NCBI RefSeq assembly: GCF_022760755.1
Contig: NZ_JAIVFP010000002.1
Coordinates: 1-64,000 of the forward strand
DNA from: Candidatus Rhodoblastus alkanivorans
GTDB lineage: Bacteria > Pseudomonadota > Alphaproteobacteria > Rhizobiales > Beijerinckiaceae
DNA length: 64,000 bases
Direction: 5' to 3'
A model generated the notes under the pieces. That model was not told where the DNA came from. It saw only the letters and a list, made by a program, of their open reading frames with translations, and searched no databases. Position numbers and translations under genes: made by a program. Positions 37,369 to 45,875 of this stretch are shown in pieces; the first letter of the stretch is position 1; every line of letters starts with the position of its first letter.

Positions 37369-37848
37369 CTAGTCGAGCAATTCGCAGAGAATATCCTCGG
37401 TGCTCTTGCCCTTGATGGCGTCGGCGGTGATGAGAATGGCCATGCCGCCAAAGCCGTCCGCCTGCATTTGCGAACAGGTGAAGGATGTAACGGCTGTGAG
37501 ATAGCGCAGCGTCGAGGACCTGCGCACAATGTCCTGGAAGATGCATTCCCAGGACATGCCGCTGAAATCGATCTCGATGTCGCCATCCACAATGGACGCG
37601 CTCGTGAGGCGGTCGGCGACATAATCGCCGGCCGAGCTTTCCGCCTTTGCCGAAGCGTCGAATGCCACGCGAAGATCGGTGATTGGCAACCAGATCGTGG
37701 TTGCCGGACCATCGGCGGCGTTGAAGCTGATCGTTTCTCCATCCGACTCGGCGTAAAAAATATGGCTGAGCACGAGCCGTTCGAGCGGCGTGATGTCGGC
37801 GACTGGGATTTGTTGCTGAATGACGGTGGGGGAATAGAAATCGGCCAT
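37369..37848 (-). CDS. Hypothetical plasmid protein
   Basis: 159 residues from the ATG at 37848. MADFYSPTVIQQQIPVADITPLERLVLSHIFYAE opens a compact alpha/beta protein with several acidic strands (DGDIEIDFSGMSWECIFQDIV). I cannot name the family, though proteins beginning this way recur next to large ParB genes. The frame upstream of 37848 is intergenic. Confidence 0.65.
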   Translation of the reverse strand: MADFYSPTVIQQQIPVADITPLERLVLSHIFYAESDGETISFNAADGPATTIWLPITDLRVAFDASAKAESSAGDYVADRLTSASIVDGDIEIDFSGMSWECIFQDIVRRSSTLRYLTAVTSFTCSQMQADGFGGMAILITADAIKGKSTEDILCELLD

Positions 37849-37949
37849 GACAGGTCTCCAGAAATGCGAAAGCCCGGCGCGACGGCCGGCATGTTTTGGA
37901 TTGAAGGTGGAGTGAAACGCGGGACGGCCGAAGCCGCCCCGCATCGGAA

Positions 37950-40058
37950 TCATTCGGCCGCGATAGATTGCGGCTGCGCTTGTTCGGGCTCTTCGGCCGC
38001 AGCCTCGTCCTCCTCGCCAGCGAGAAAGTCCGGCAGGGCCAGGGTCTCGGCTACATCAGACTGCGCTTCGGCTGCGGTCTCGATTTCGGCGAGACGCAGC
38101 GGCTCCGGCAGCCAGCCCGCGCCATCGAGCAGGCGCTCGGCTTCGCTCGCCATATCGCCCTTTTTCAGATGGTCGATCAGCTGGGCCGATTGTTCGCCCT
38201 TGGCCTCGCGCACCGCGTCGAGAATGCGGGCTTTCGGCACACGGCCGAGATAATTATCGACGGTCGGCTTCCAGCCCGCCGCCGCCAAGTCGAGATGGAC
38301 GGCGCGAGCGAGCGTATCGCCATGGGCCATGGCGTCGGGACGCCGGTTCCACGGCTCCTTGACGACATTGACGGTCAGCGAAGCGCAATGGGCGAGAAGG
38401 CTCGCCTGACTGACCCCGTCCAGTCCGGCCAATGCGTCCCAGAGATCGGCGGGCGTCTTCGGCAGGAAATTGACCCATTGCTGATGCCGCGCCTCGATCG
38501 CGCGCGCCGAAGCGCTTTCCGCCAGACCCGGCGCCTGAGCGGAAAAGGCGGTGTGTTTCGCCGTGATCTCCAGGCAGCTGTTCGAGGCGAAGCGATAGAA
38601 GGCGCTGAGGCAAAGCGCGTGAAGCACCGTCCGCAGCGCGACTTCGGGATCATTGGCTAGGCTATTGCGCAAAGCCAGCGTGCGATGCGCCGTCAGCTCG
38701 GTGACAAGCCGATCCGACAATGGACGTAGAACGTCCTCCTCCTCGGACGCCTCGGGTTCGGAACCCGTCGGGGCGCCGCCGATTGCGATGATGGTCTGCG
38801 GAGCGGCGTTCGCCGACCCTGTCGGCGCCAAGGTTTCTGGCTCACCACCTTCTACCGAAGTCACCGGCGCAACCGGCGCTTCGTCCTCCAATCGGACGAA
38901 GCCGCGCACGATTTGCAGAGCGCCCTTGTCGTCCAGGCTGACAAAAACGCCGGCCCGGGCGATTTCGGAGGGATCATAACTGAGGGGACGCTGCTCCAAA
39001 GCCACAATTGCCGCCTCGATTTCGGCCAGGCGCAGATCCGCCTCCTCCGGCAATTCGTCGGAGTCAGCATATTGCGTCTCGAGCGCCTCGTATTCGGCCC
39101 GCAATGCTTCGAGGCTGGCTTCCTCTTCCTCGGTAAAATCGGTCGCCTCGCCGGTCAGGCGGCGCAAACCGGCAGTGTGGCCATAGGGGAAGTCCGCAGC
39201 GATGGCGATCCATTTCCAGCCCTCGGGACGGAGTGCTTCGGCTTCAGCCTGGAGCTTTTCGATCACCAGCCTGTCGAGCAAAGCCGGGTCCTGCAGCCAG
39301 CCGCCGTCATCGTCGGTCTGGAACAGATCGCGCAGGACGACGCCGCCAGCGGCCTCATAAGCGTCAACGCCAACAAATTGCGCGCGACGATCCAAAGCCT
39401 TGACCGCGCCCTCGGTGAGCACGCGGCGGATGTAATAGGCCTCCTTGTTATAGGTCCGCGAAATCGCCTCCCACACCTGCTCCTGGCGCGCATGGTCGTT
39501 GGTGACGGTGAACGCCATCAACTGCTCCAGCGTCATGCCGTCCTCGGCATAGACGTCGAGCAACGTGTTGGAGACGGCGGCGAGGCGCAGGCGCTGCTTG
39601 ACCACGGTCGGGGTGACGAAGAAACGCGCGGCGATGTCGTCATCCCCAAGCCCCTTTTCGCGCAGGGCCTGAAACGCCCGGAACTGATCGAGCGGATGCA
39701 AGGCGACGCGCTGCACATTTTCGGCCAGGGAATCCTCCTCGGCGAGGCCGCCTTCGCGCACGACGCAAGGGACCGGCGCATTCTTGGCCAGGCGCTTCTG
39801 CTTGACCAGCAGTTCGAGCGCGCGAAAACGACGACCCCCGGCGGGAATCTCGAACATGCCGGTTTGCTGACCCTCGGCGTCGAGGACCGGCCGGACGCTG
39901 AGGCTCTGCAACAAGGTGCGCCGCGCGATATCCTCGGCGAGTTCCTCGACCGAAATACCGGCCTTCACGCGCCGGACATTGGATTGGCTCAACACCAGCT
40001 TGTTGAAGGGGATGTCGCGCGAGGCGCTGAGAACGATCTTTTGAACCGCATTAGCCAT
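37950..40058 (-). CDS. parB: Large ParB/RepB/Spo0J-like partition protein
   Basis: 702 residues. The ParB N-terminal nuclease/CTPase-like domain (about 15-130) has NVRRVKAGISVEELAEDI, GGRRFRALELL and ENVQRVALHPLDQFRAF, followed by the KorB-type helix-turn-helix (DDDIAARFFVTPTVVKQRLRLA). The middle is acidic and coiled-coil-like. The C-terminus is Glu/Ala/Gln-rich. This double-size ParB is a plasmid accessory type, usually without a ParA neighbour, as here. It may act in DNA binding or segregation rather than canonical ParABS. Confidence 0.88.
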   Translation of the reverse strand: MANAVQKIVLSASRDIPFNKLVLSQSNVRRVKAGISVEELAEDIARRTLLQSLSVRPVLDAEGQQTGMFEIPAGGRRFRALELLVKQKRLAKNAPVPCVVREGGLAEEDSLAENVQRVALHPLDQFRAFQALREKGLGDDDIAARFFVTPTVVKQRLRLAAVSNTLLDVYAEDGMTLEQLMAFTVTNDHARQEQVWEAISRTYNKEAYYIRRVLTEGAVKALDRRAQFVGVDAYEAAGGVVLRDLFQTDDDGGWLQDPALLDRLVIEKLQAEAEALRPEGWKWIAIAADFPYGHTAGLRRLTGEATDFTEEEEASLEALRAEYEALETQYADSDELPEEADLRLAEIEAAIVALEQRPLSYDPSEIARAGVFVSLDDKGALQIVRGFVRLEDEAPVAPVTSVEGGEPETLAPTGSANAAPQTIIAIGGAPTGSEPEASEEEDVLRPLSDRLVTELTAHRTLALRNSLANDPEVALRTVLHALCLSAFYRFASNSCLEITAKHTAFSAQAPGLAESASARAIEARHQQWVNFLPKTPADLWDALAGLDGVSQASLLAHCASLTVNVVKEPWNRRPDAMAHGDTLARAVHLDLAAAGWKPTVDNYLGRVPKARILDAVREAKGEQSAQLIDHLKKGDMASEAERLLDGAGWLPEPLRLAEIETAAEAQSDVAETLALPDFLAGEEDEAAAEEPEQAQPQSIAAE

Positions 40059-40110
40059 TGTCTTTTCTCCGCAACGGGCGCCGAGAATTCCTCTCTCGAC
40101 TTCCTACCCG
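40059..40110 (-). promoter_or_regulatory. Leader with GGGTAGGAAGTCGAGAGAGG-type motif
   Basis: Read on the minus strand, this leader shares the GAGAGAGG...GGCGCCCG pattern with the leader of the ArdC gene at 41196-41260, directly before each start codon. It may be a common regulatory or untranslated element. Confidence 0.45.
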
Positions 40111-40232
40111 TCACAAAAATCGGCGCAGCCCTCTGACTCTGGGCCGCGCCGCTTCAAACATCTCGACCTGAAAGGCCCGCGCGCCTCAGCCCTGTCTTTC
40201 GGCCGGACCAGGCGGGGCTGACCCCTTTTCAT

Positions 40233-41195
40233 TCAAGCCGCGACCTGCCCATCCTCGTCCTTAACAGCGGTTTCGGTTCGTTCGGCCACAGGCGCAAAGC
40301 CGAGAATGAAATCCGCCGCCTTCGACGCCGCACTCGCCGCGCGCACGATCGCCTTATTGTCGTCGTGCAAAACCTCGAGCCAGGAGCCGATGTAATCGGC
40401 GTGGCGGACCGTCGGCACGATGCCGAGCGAGGCGCAAAGAAAGGCTGCGGAGATTTCGGCGATCAGCTCCTCGAACGCGTATTTCTTCGAGCCGAAGGAC
40501 CCGCTCAAATCGCGATTGAGCCGGGAGAGATGGCCGCTCGCGTGAGAAACTTCATGCAGCGCCGTGCGGTGCCAATTGATCGGCTCGAAATAGGCTTGGG
40601 GAGGCGGAACCTGCACGTAATCGAGCCGTGGTTGGTAGAACGCCCTGTCCCCGCCGATCCGGAAATCCAGGCCCGTCGCCCGGATTAACGCCTCGACCTG
40701 CGGCAAAACAAGGTCGGTTTCGACGGGCGGCGCCGCCGCCGTCAGCTCTTCGGGCAGCCCCTCGCATTGGGCGACATTGAACACCGTGAACCGCTTGAGG
40801 AAGGCGATCGACCTGGCTTCATCGCCGGTCTCGGAGGCCTTACGACGTTCGTCCTCGGGCGTGAAGCGGTCGGCGTAAACGACGGTCGTGCCGCGTTCAC
40901 CCTTGCGCACATGGCCGCCAAGGCTCAGCGCCTGGCGAAAGGTCAACCAGCTTTGGCCGGTAAATCCGTGCTCGATCACCGCGCCCCACAGAATGAGCAC
41001 ATTGATTCCGGTATAGCGCCGATCCGTCGCGGCGTTCTTGGGCATGCCTAGCGGCGCCATGCCGGCCGCCGTCCCCCAGGGCTGAACCCAGGGCGCGCGT
41101 CCGGCCGCCAACTCGGCGACGATCTTGTCGGTGATTTCGGAATAAAGGTCCGTCCGGTCTTTGCCGAAGCGGGAGTTTGCAGCGCTCTTGCTCAT
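40233..41195 (-). CDS. ardC: ArdC-like antirestriction protein (ssDNA-binding, zincin-type)
   Basis: 320 residues from the ATG at 41195. DLYSEITDKIVAELAAGRAPWVQPW begins the N-terminal ssDNA-binding ArdC domain. TALHEVSHASGH contains the HExxH metallopeptidase site (H214, E215, H218), and FEELIAEISAAFLC supplies the downstream Glu. ArdC protects incoming plasmid DNA from restriction on conjugative entry. The frame starting at 41255 is the leader region. Confidence 0.92.
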   Translation of the reverse strand: MSKSAANSRFGKDRTDLYSEITDKIVAELAAGRAPWVQPWGTAAGMAPLGMPKNAATDRRYTGINVLILWGAVIEHGFTGQSWLTFRQALSLGGHVRKGERGTTVVYADRFTPEDERRKASETGDEARSIAFLKRFTVFNVAQCEGLPEELTAAAPPVETDLVLPQVEALIRATGLDFRIGGDRAFYQPRLDYVQVPPPQAYFEPINWHRTALHEVSHASGHLSRLNRDLSGSFGSKKYAFEELIAEISAAFLCASLGIVPTVRHADYIGSWLEVLHDDNKAIVRAASAASKAADFILGFAPVAERTETAVKDEDGQVAA

Positions 41196-41280
41196 CGGGA
41201 TTGTCCACGACGGGCGCCGCGAGCCTCTCTCGCAACCTCCTTCCCGTCGCGGCAAAGCTGGTCCGCACTCTCACTCTAAA
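41196..41280 (-). promoter_or_regulatory. Leader of the ArdC gene
   Basis: Minus-strand leader with GGGAAGGAGGTTGCGAGAGAGG and, closer to the start, GGCGCCCGTCG (first motif broken here by a base split). It matches the parB leader in order and spacing and may be a common 5' element. Confidence 0.4.
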
Positions 41281-41427
41281 GGGGAAACGCGAGCCCTTCA
41301 GGGAAATGGGCGGAGGAGCCGACGCCGGCAATCCCCGGCGAAGAAGCTTTACTTCTCGCCTCAGCAGTAGCGGGCGGCGCACACTGGCTGTAGAAGGTGG
41401 CGCTATTGTTTTCTGAAGGATTCCTGT

Positions 41428-41682
41428 TTGAGCCAGTCTGAATTTGATGACGCTTCGACACCGCGGCTTTGGTCCCTGCCCGGCAACGATCCGACGCAAT
41501 TCAACCGCGAGGACGATCCGCCTGAGCGCGTCGCGCTGAGAATTCTCGTCGATGATGATTTAAAGGAATACGCCCCGCCCTGGCCATACGAATTCCGGGA
41601 CGGAGACTTTTTCGCCATCGGATCCGGCCTGGCGCTTCACGAAAGTCTGTCGGTTCGCGGCTGGGCGCTATGGCGCGAATAA
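41428..41682 (+). CDS. Small hypothetical protein with TTG start
   Basis: 84 residues. The TTG start is supported by GAAGGA seven bases upstream. The sequence is soluble and acidic, with RVALRILVDDDLKEYAPPWPYEFRDGDFFAIG. Not recognised. It is divergent from ArdC and may share its promoter region. Confidence 0.55.
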   Translation: MSQSEFDDASTPRLWSLPGNDPTQFNREDDPPERVALRILVDDDLKEYAPPWPYEFRDGDFFAIGSGLALHESLSVRGWALWRE

Positions 41683-41738
41683 GCCTTGCGACGCCATCGG
41701 GCACATTTTGATCACCGCAAAGCCGACGTCAGTCTGTG

Positions 41739-41840
41739 ATCGCAAGGGGGCGTTGCGGGGTCTCCCCGCAGATGGGGGTGCGCCGACGACCTTGGCGTCG
41801 GCCAGGGGGAAGGCCTTCCCCTCCCCGCATACCCAGTTCG
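41739..41840. repeat. GC-rich dispersed repeat, copy A
   Basis: Begins GATCGCAAGGGGGCGTTGC and contains TCTCCCCGCAGATGGGGGTG and CCAGGGGGAAGGCCTTCCCC. A clearly similar copy is at 44159-44255. It contains several short complementary arms. Not coding in my reading. Confidence 0.6.
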
Positions 41841-41951
41841 AAGAGGCATTTTTGTGGTGGCCTCGGAAAGGATTTATTCTATTTCCGGTGCGCGCCCCAT
41901 GTCATAGGCATGGCATGTTCGGACCTGCCCTTTGTTTCTAATCCTCGGATA

Positions 41952-41979
41952 TTGCAAATTAAGACCTAGAGTTTATAAC
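41952..41979 (+). promoter_or_regulatory. Promoter of the AbiE operon
   Basis: TTGCAA (41952-41957) and TATAAC (41974-41979) are spaced by 16 bases, directly upstream of the abiEi start at 41987. The transcript would have almost no leader. Confidence 0.5.
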
Positions 41980-41986
41980 AGACGGC

Positions 41987-42601
41987 ATGACCGCCCAAAC
42001 TCATAGAGAACGAGCCCTGGAAGTCGCGCGCCGACAAGGAATCGCGCGAGGACGAGACTTTGACGCCGCTGGCGTGCCGCGCGTCTATCTGCAAAGGCTG
42101 CGCGATGAAGGCGTTCTCGAGCAGGTCGGCCGCGGCCTCTATAAGCTGGCGGGGACGGAATCCTCAAGCGGCGCCAGTCTGGCGGAAGCCACGCGCATCC
42201 AGCCGAAAGGGATCATCGGCCTGCTCTCGGCGCTGCAATTCCATAACCTCACGACCCAGACGCCCCACGCGATCTGGATGCTGCTCGGGCCGAAGGACTG
42301 GGCGCCGACGAATCCATCGGTATCGCTGAAGATCATTCGCGCCAGCGGCGAGGCGCTGACCGCCGGCGTGGAAAATCATCAGATCGATGGCGTGGCCGTG
42401 CCAATCACCTCACCGGCGAAGACTGTCGCCGACTGTTTCAAGCACCGCAACACGATCGGCCTCGACGTCGCGATCGAGGCGCTGCGAGATCTTCTCAAGA
42501 CGTCGACAGGACGGACTGGGCTGAATGAGCTTTGGCGATACGCCGCCATTGATCGCATCCAGACCGTGATGCGTCCCTATATCGAGGCCATGACTTCATG
42601 A
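41987..42601 (+). CDS. abiEi: AbiEi-like antitoxin (type IV toxin-antitoxin)
   Basis: 204 residues. The N-terminal winged helix (AGVPRVYLQRLRDEGVLEQVGRGLYKLAG) binds the promoter in AbiEi proteins. The C-terminal domain has SPAKTVADCFKHRNTIGLDVAIEALRD, typical of the family. It overlaps abiEii by four bases. It counteracts the nucleotidyltransferase and represses the operon. Confidence 0.92.
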   Translation: MTAQTHRERALEVARRQGIARGRDFDAAGVPRVYLQRLRDEGVLEQVGRGLYKLAGTESSSGASLAEATRIQPKGIIGLLSALQFHNLTTQTPHAIWMLLGPKDWAPTNPSVSLKIIRASGEALTAGVENHQIDGVAVPITSPAKTVADCFKHRNTIGLDVAIEALRDLLKTSTGRTGLNELWRYAAIDRIQTVMRPYIEAMTS

Positions 42602-43530
42602 AAGCGCCGAAGAACATGGGCGTCTCCATCCGCGAGCGGCTGACCCAGCGCGCCCGCGAGCGCCGTGAGAACGCCCAACTTCTGATGACGCGATACGCCA
42701 TCGAGCGCGTGCTTTACCGACTAAGCGTCTCGCCGCATCGAAATCACTTCGTCTTGAAGGGCGCGATGCTGTTTAGCCTCTGGGCGCCCGTGCCATATCG
42801 CGCGACGGGCGATCTCGATCTCCTCGGTTTCGGCGAGAACGGTCCTGACGCTATCACCGCCGTGTTTGCGGATATCCTCGCCACGCCCGTCGATGACGAT
42901 GGCCTGATTTTCAGGCTGGAGACGTTGCGGGCTGCGGTGGCCCGTGAGGAAGACGAATATTCTGGCGTGCGCCTTGATTTCGTTGCCGAACTCGCTGGCG
43001 CGCGCCTGCCCATGCATGTCGACATCGGCTATGGCGACGCGATTACGCCGGGCCCGGTCGATATCGAATATCCATCACTCATGGGTCAGCCGGCGGCGAA
43101 GCTCAAAGCCTATCCGCCTCAGACCGTCGTGGCGGAAAAGTTCCAAGCCATGGTGGTGCTGGACATGCTCAATTCGCGAATGAAGGATTTCTTCGATCTC
43201 TGGGCCATCGCCGGCGCCTTCGCGTTCGACGGCCCCGTTCTGGCGCGGGCGATACAGACGACCTTTGAGCGCCGCGCGACACCGCTACCGACCGAAAAGC
43301 CAATGGCGCTGTCGGCCAGTTTCGCGGAAGCAAAGCAGGTCCAATGGGCCGCGTTCCTCCGACGGACCGAAATCGCCCTCGCGCCAGACCCTCTCCTGGA
43401 GGTTCAAGCGCGCATCGCCGAATTTGTCATGCCTCCTCTGAGAGCTATCACCCGATCCCAATCCTTCGAAGCGAGCTGGGCCGCGGGCGGACCTTGGACG
43501 AGGTTGGACGAAATTGTAATTTCCACATGA
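42598..43530 (+). CDS. abiEii: AbiEii-like nucleotidyltransferase toxin
   Basis: 310 residues. HFVLKGAMLFSLW followed by RATGDLDLLGFGENG contains the nucleotidyltransferase G-D-L-D motif. PVDIEYPSLMGQPAAKLKAYPPQTVVAEKFQAMV and NSRMKDFFDLWAIA are the later family motifs. AbiEii-type toxins transfer nucleotides, probably to tRNA, and block translation when the antitoxin is lost. The complete gene is coupled to abiEi. Confidence 0.93.
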   Translation: MKAPKNMGVSIRERLTQRARERRENAQLLMTRYAIERVLYRLSVSPHRNHFVLKGAMLFSLWAPVPYRATGDLDLLGFGENGPDAITAVFADILATPVDDDGLIFRLETLRAAVAREEDEYSGVRLDFVAELAGARLPMHVDIGYGDAITPGPVDIEYPSLMGQPAAKLKAYPPQTVVAEKFQAMVVLDMLNSRMKDFFDLWAIAGAFAFDGPVLARAIQTTFERRATPLPTEKPMALSASFAEAKQVQWAAFLRRTEIALAPDPLLEVQARIAEFVMPPLRAITRSQSFEASWAAGGPWTRLDEIVIST

Positions 43531-43567
43531 TAATGTCCGTCATGATTTTGACGTCTTGGAGCGCGCG

Positions 43568-43810
43568 ATGAGCGACGACATTCGTTTTGACGGCAAGAAT
43601 ATCTATGCAGCCGGCGTCGCGGGCGCGGCCATCTACGACATTCGGGGCAACCGTATCCACGAGGCCGGTATCGCCAGTCAGCCAAAGTACGAGATCCGCG
43701 GCAATCACATTCGCCTATACATGAGCGCATCGCAGCCGAAGTTCGAGATCAAGGGCGATAAGATCCACGAGTACCTGAGTGCAGGCTCGGCGATCTATGA
43801 AATTCGATAG
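43568..43810 (+). CDS. Tandem-repeat beta protein (4-fold beta-flower-like)
   Basis: 80 residues built of four near-repeats of about 20 residues: IYDIRGNRIHEAG, KYEIRGNHIRLYM, KFEIKGDKIHEYL and IYEIR. The repeat pattern resembles 4-fold beta-flower domains; another such protein is at 50204-50509. TGGAG lies about ten bases before the ATG. Function unknown. Confidence 0.65.
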   Translation: MSDDIRFDGKNIYAAGVAGAAIYDIRGNRIHEAGIASQPKYEIRGNHIRLYMSASQPKFEIKGDKIHEYLSAGSAIYEIR

Positions 43811-43901
43811 CGCAGGCGCGTGTAACGTGCTCGCGCCCCTTGCCGCCGATCTCGTGCCGGCCATCGTTGTGGTAGGCGGCGAGCGCGGCTTTTTTAAATG
43901 T

Positions 43902-43991
43902 GTGAGGCGCCGCCCTGCCGGCCTCAAAGGCTTCCTTGGGCGTATCCTCCCTAGACTTGGGCCGTTGGCGTCAGAGCCGACGGTCTTTTTT
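43902..43991 (+). ncRNA. Second copy of the candidate small RNA
   Basis: Closely similar to 24521-24611, including the TGAGGC/GCCTCA hairpin, the CCTCCCTAGACTT segment and the terminator (43962-43991, CCGTTGGC/GCCGACGG then six T). The second hairpin is weakened. The upstream bases differ and I see no good promoter, so this copy may be silent. Confidence 0.4.
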
Positions 43992-44003
43992 CCCGTCTCG
44001 GGC

Positions 44004-44158
44004 TTACAAAATCCCCCAGGCGCGATAGCGCCGCCGCCCAGTCAGCTCGCGCAGCCCTAGTTCGGCGATGAGGTTCTGATTTCCGCGGTCGGGGCGCGGG
44101 CGTCCATCTGGGCGTCATGCAGAACGAGGTCTTCGAGATGCGCCAGCGCGCCCTTGAC
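44004..44158 (-). pseudogene. Remnant of a second DUF1612 gene with internal deletion
   Basis: The first 75 or so bases match the 3' end of the DUF1612 gene (compare 24626-24700), with its stop now TAA. The rest matches its 5' region (the HLEDLVLHDAQMDARAPTA-encoding part). About 300 codons between are missing. Together with the small-RNA copy it shows a duplicated and decayed locus. Confidence 0.65.
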
Positions 44159-44255
44159 CGCAAAGGGGGCGTTGCCGCGTCTCCCCGCAGAAGGGGGTGC
44201 GCCGGCGACATTGGGGCCGGCCAGGGGGAAGGCTTTCCCCCCGTATCCCCTGGCG
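44159..44255. repeat. GC-rich dispersed repeat, copy B
   Basis: Similar to 41739-41840 over about 95 bases (GCAAAGGGGGCGTTGCC, TCTCCCCGCAGAAGGGGGTG, CCAGGGGGAAGGCTTTCCCC). The region on to 44424 holds no supported gene. Confidence 0.6.
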
Positions 44256-44424
44256 TGTTCAGGGTTTCAGGTGTGAATAGGCAGTTCACTGTGACCCCTC
44301 CGGCGCCCAAGGAATCAATAGCTTTGGAAGCCGATCGGCGTCGAAACACATCGCCGTTTTTTTTACGCCCAAGGCTTGAGTCGATCACCGACATGCCTCA
44401 GTTTGCCACCAAAGGAGAGCAAAA

Positions 44425-44676
44425 ATGTTTGGCTGGTGGCGGCGTCGAAAGGAATTGCATGCCCACGTCGACGCCGACGCCACGGCCATGATCGCGGAGT
44501 TCGGCGCCTCCGCCTACCACGTCGCACGGGACCGCGCCCTTGAGCAGCGTCTTCACAAGATCGTCGACGCCGAACGGACGCCAGAGCACTGGAACCTTGT
44601 GCGCTTCGAAATCCGGAAGAGGACAGGACGGCAGGACGCAGACACGGCGACGAGATATCTTGAGGACGGCGGATGA
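44425..44676 (+). CDS. Small hypothetical protein
   Basis: 83 residues, basic N-terminus (MFGWWRRRKELHAHVDADA) then an amphipathic helix-rich body (AYHVARDRALEQRLHKIVDAERTPEHWNLVRFEIRKRTG). AAAGGAGAGC is an excellent ribosome-binding site ten bases upstream. Its stop overlaps the next ATG by four bases. Not recognised; conserved-looking. Confidence 0.65.
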   Translation: MFGWWRRRKELHAHVDADATAMIAEFGASAYHVARDRALEQRLHKIVDAERTPEHWNLVRFEIRKRTGRQDADTATRYLEDGG

Positions 44677-44906
44677 GCCACGTCATCCGATCCGAGGTCA
44701 CGGTCGCGAAGCTGGCCGAACATGGCATCGACTCCGTCGATGCGTTTTGCGAGAAATGCGGGAATTCGTGGCGGGCGCCGATCCACATTCTACCGCCTGC
44801 CACGACCCTCGCCAAGATCGCCGCGCTCATGGCCTGCCCGAAATGCGGCGGGCGCAATGTCGATGTCACTCCCGCCTCGCGAGAAGAACGCCCGACCGGT
44901 CATTGA
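44673..44906 (+). CDS. Small zinc-ribbon-like hypothetical protein
   Basis: 77 residues with two Cys pairs, FCEKCGNSW and ACPKCGGRNVDV, consistent with a zinc ribbon. It overlaps the previous gene by four bases (ATGA), so both are co-translated. Function unknown; nucleic-acid binding is possible. Confidence 0.65.
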   Translation: MSHVIRSEVTVAKLAEHGIDSVDAFCEKCGNSWRAPIHILPPATTLAKIAALMACPKCGGRNVDVTPASREERPTGH

Positions 44907-44978
44907 ACGTTTGGCGCGAGGGCGACGATCGTTGCTCTGCACGGGTACGACAGCGATTCCGAATTCAATTCGCGGCAT

Positions 44979-45236
44979 TCAATTGCGGTGGCCGCGGGGG
45001 TCGCCGTTGCTCCAATGCGTCTTCGCCAGGAACTCGTCGAGTTTGACGATCAGCGCTTCCATATGGCGTTGAGCTTCCTTCGCGTGAACCGCACCGTGGA
45101 TCTGGATTTCGAGCAGCGCGAATTCTGCTTCGACGCGCGCAATTTCGATCATCTCGCGCAGTTCCTCGTCCATTTCGGCCGGCTCGTTCCAGACTTTGAC
45201 CCCGCGTTGGGCCCGCGCCCCGTCGCGCGCACCCAC
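44979..45236 (-). CDS. Small hypothetical protein
   Basis: 85 residues with a long predicted helix (EMDEELREMIEIARVEAEFALLEIQIHGAVHAKEAQRHMEALIVKLDEFL). It lies 67 bases downstream of the Xre regulator on the same strand; TTGAC-GTTAG-GTCAA in between may be an operator. Not recognised. Confidence 0.5.
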   Translation of the reverse strand: MGARDGARAQRGVKVWNEPAEMDEELREMIEIARVEAEFALLEIQIHGAVHAKEAQRHMEALIVKLDEFLAKTHWSNGDPRGHRN

Positions 45237-45302
45237 TGTTATTACAAAGCTGAAGGTTAATTTGACGTTAGGTCAAGGCCTTGGACGATCGTCGCGACTT
45301 CG

Positions 45303-45704
45303 TCAGGATTTGTTCGCGCCGGAACCGTGGGTTTCGAAGGTGGCCAGCGAAATCGTCAACGCGATGATCGTTCTGCGCGCCGAAGCGTCGCGCACATTGG
45401 CGAAGGCGCGAAGGAGTTCTATGGCGTCCTCAGGAAGCAGGGTTTCCAGCGCTGGCGATTGCCCGGCAGCGACGGCGGCGCGGGCGTTTTGGAAGAAGTA
45501 GGCGACAGTCTGATCGAGCGCGACCGCGATATGCAAAAGATCTACTGCGCTGACCCTCGCCGTTCCGGCCTCATATTTCTCGATCTGCGCGGAACTCGCG
45601 CCGACGATTTGAGCCAAACGCTCCACGCTCATCTGACGCGACAGTCGCAGCAGTCGAAGCCGTCGTCCGACATGCTCGTCGATGGAATTCACAATCGATT
45701 TCAT
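45303..45704 (-). CDS. Xre-family HTH transcriptional regulator
   Basis: 133 residues from the ATG at 45704. RRLRLLRLSRQMSVERLAQIVGASSAQIEKYEAGTARVSAVDLLHIAVAL is a textbook Xre/Cro HTH. The C-terminal half is helical and may dimerise. It is divergent from the interrupted HNH nuclease gene, and the longer frame from 45812 runs through that promoter region, so I use the shorter start. Confidence 0.88.
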   Translation of the reverse strand: MKSIVNSIDEHVGRRLRLLRLSRQMSVERLAQIVGASSAQIEKYEAGTARVSAVDLLHIAVALDQTVAYFFQNARAAVAAGQSPALETLLPEDAIELLRAFANVRDASARRTIIALTISLATFETHGSGANKS

Positions 45705-45875
45705 CCTGAAGACTCTGGCAACCCGGTCTACATCCCGCTTATTCAGCGCGACTTTTTTTACGAAACATTCATCAATATTGCATTCGATAGCATGAGCGGT
45801 TGCTGAACACACATCCCTTGTCAGGTTTGCGTTAATTGGTTACCGCATGCCATGGCTTCTGCAAAGGCGTGTTTC

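Noticed and set aside
38913-40136. A 407-residue plus-strand frame opposite parB
   Set aside because: It lies fully antisense to a well supported gene; GC-rich codon usage keeps the opposite frame open.
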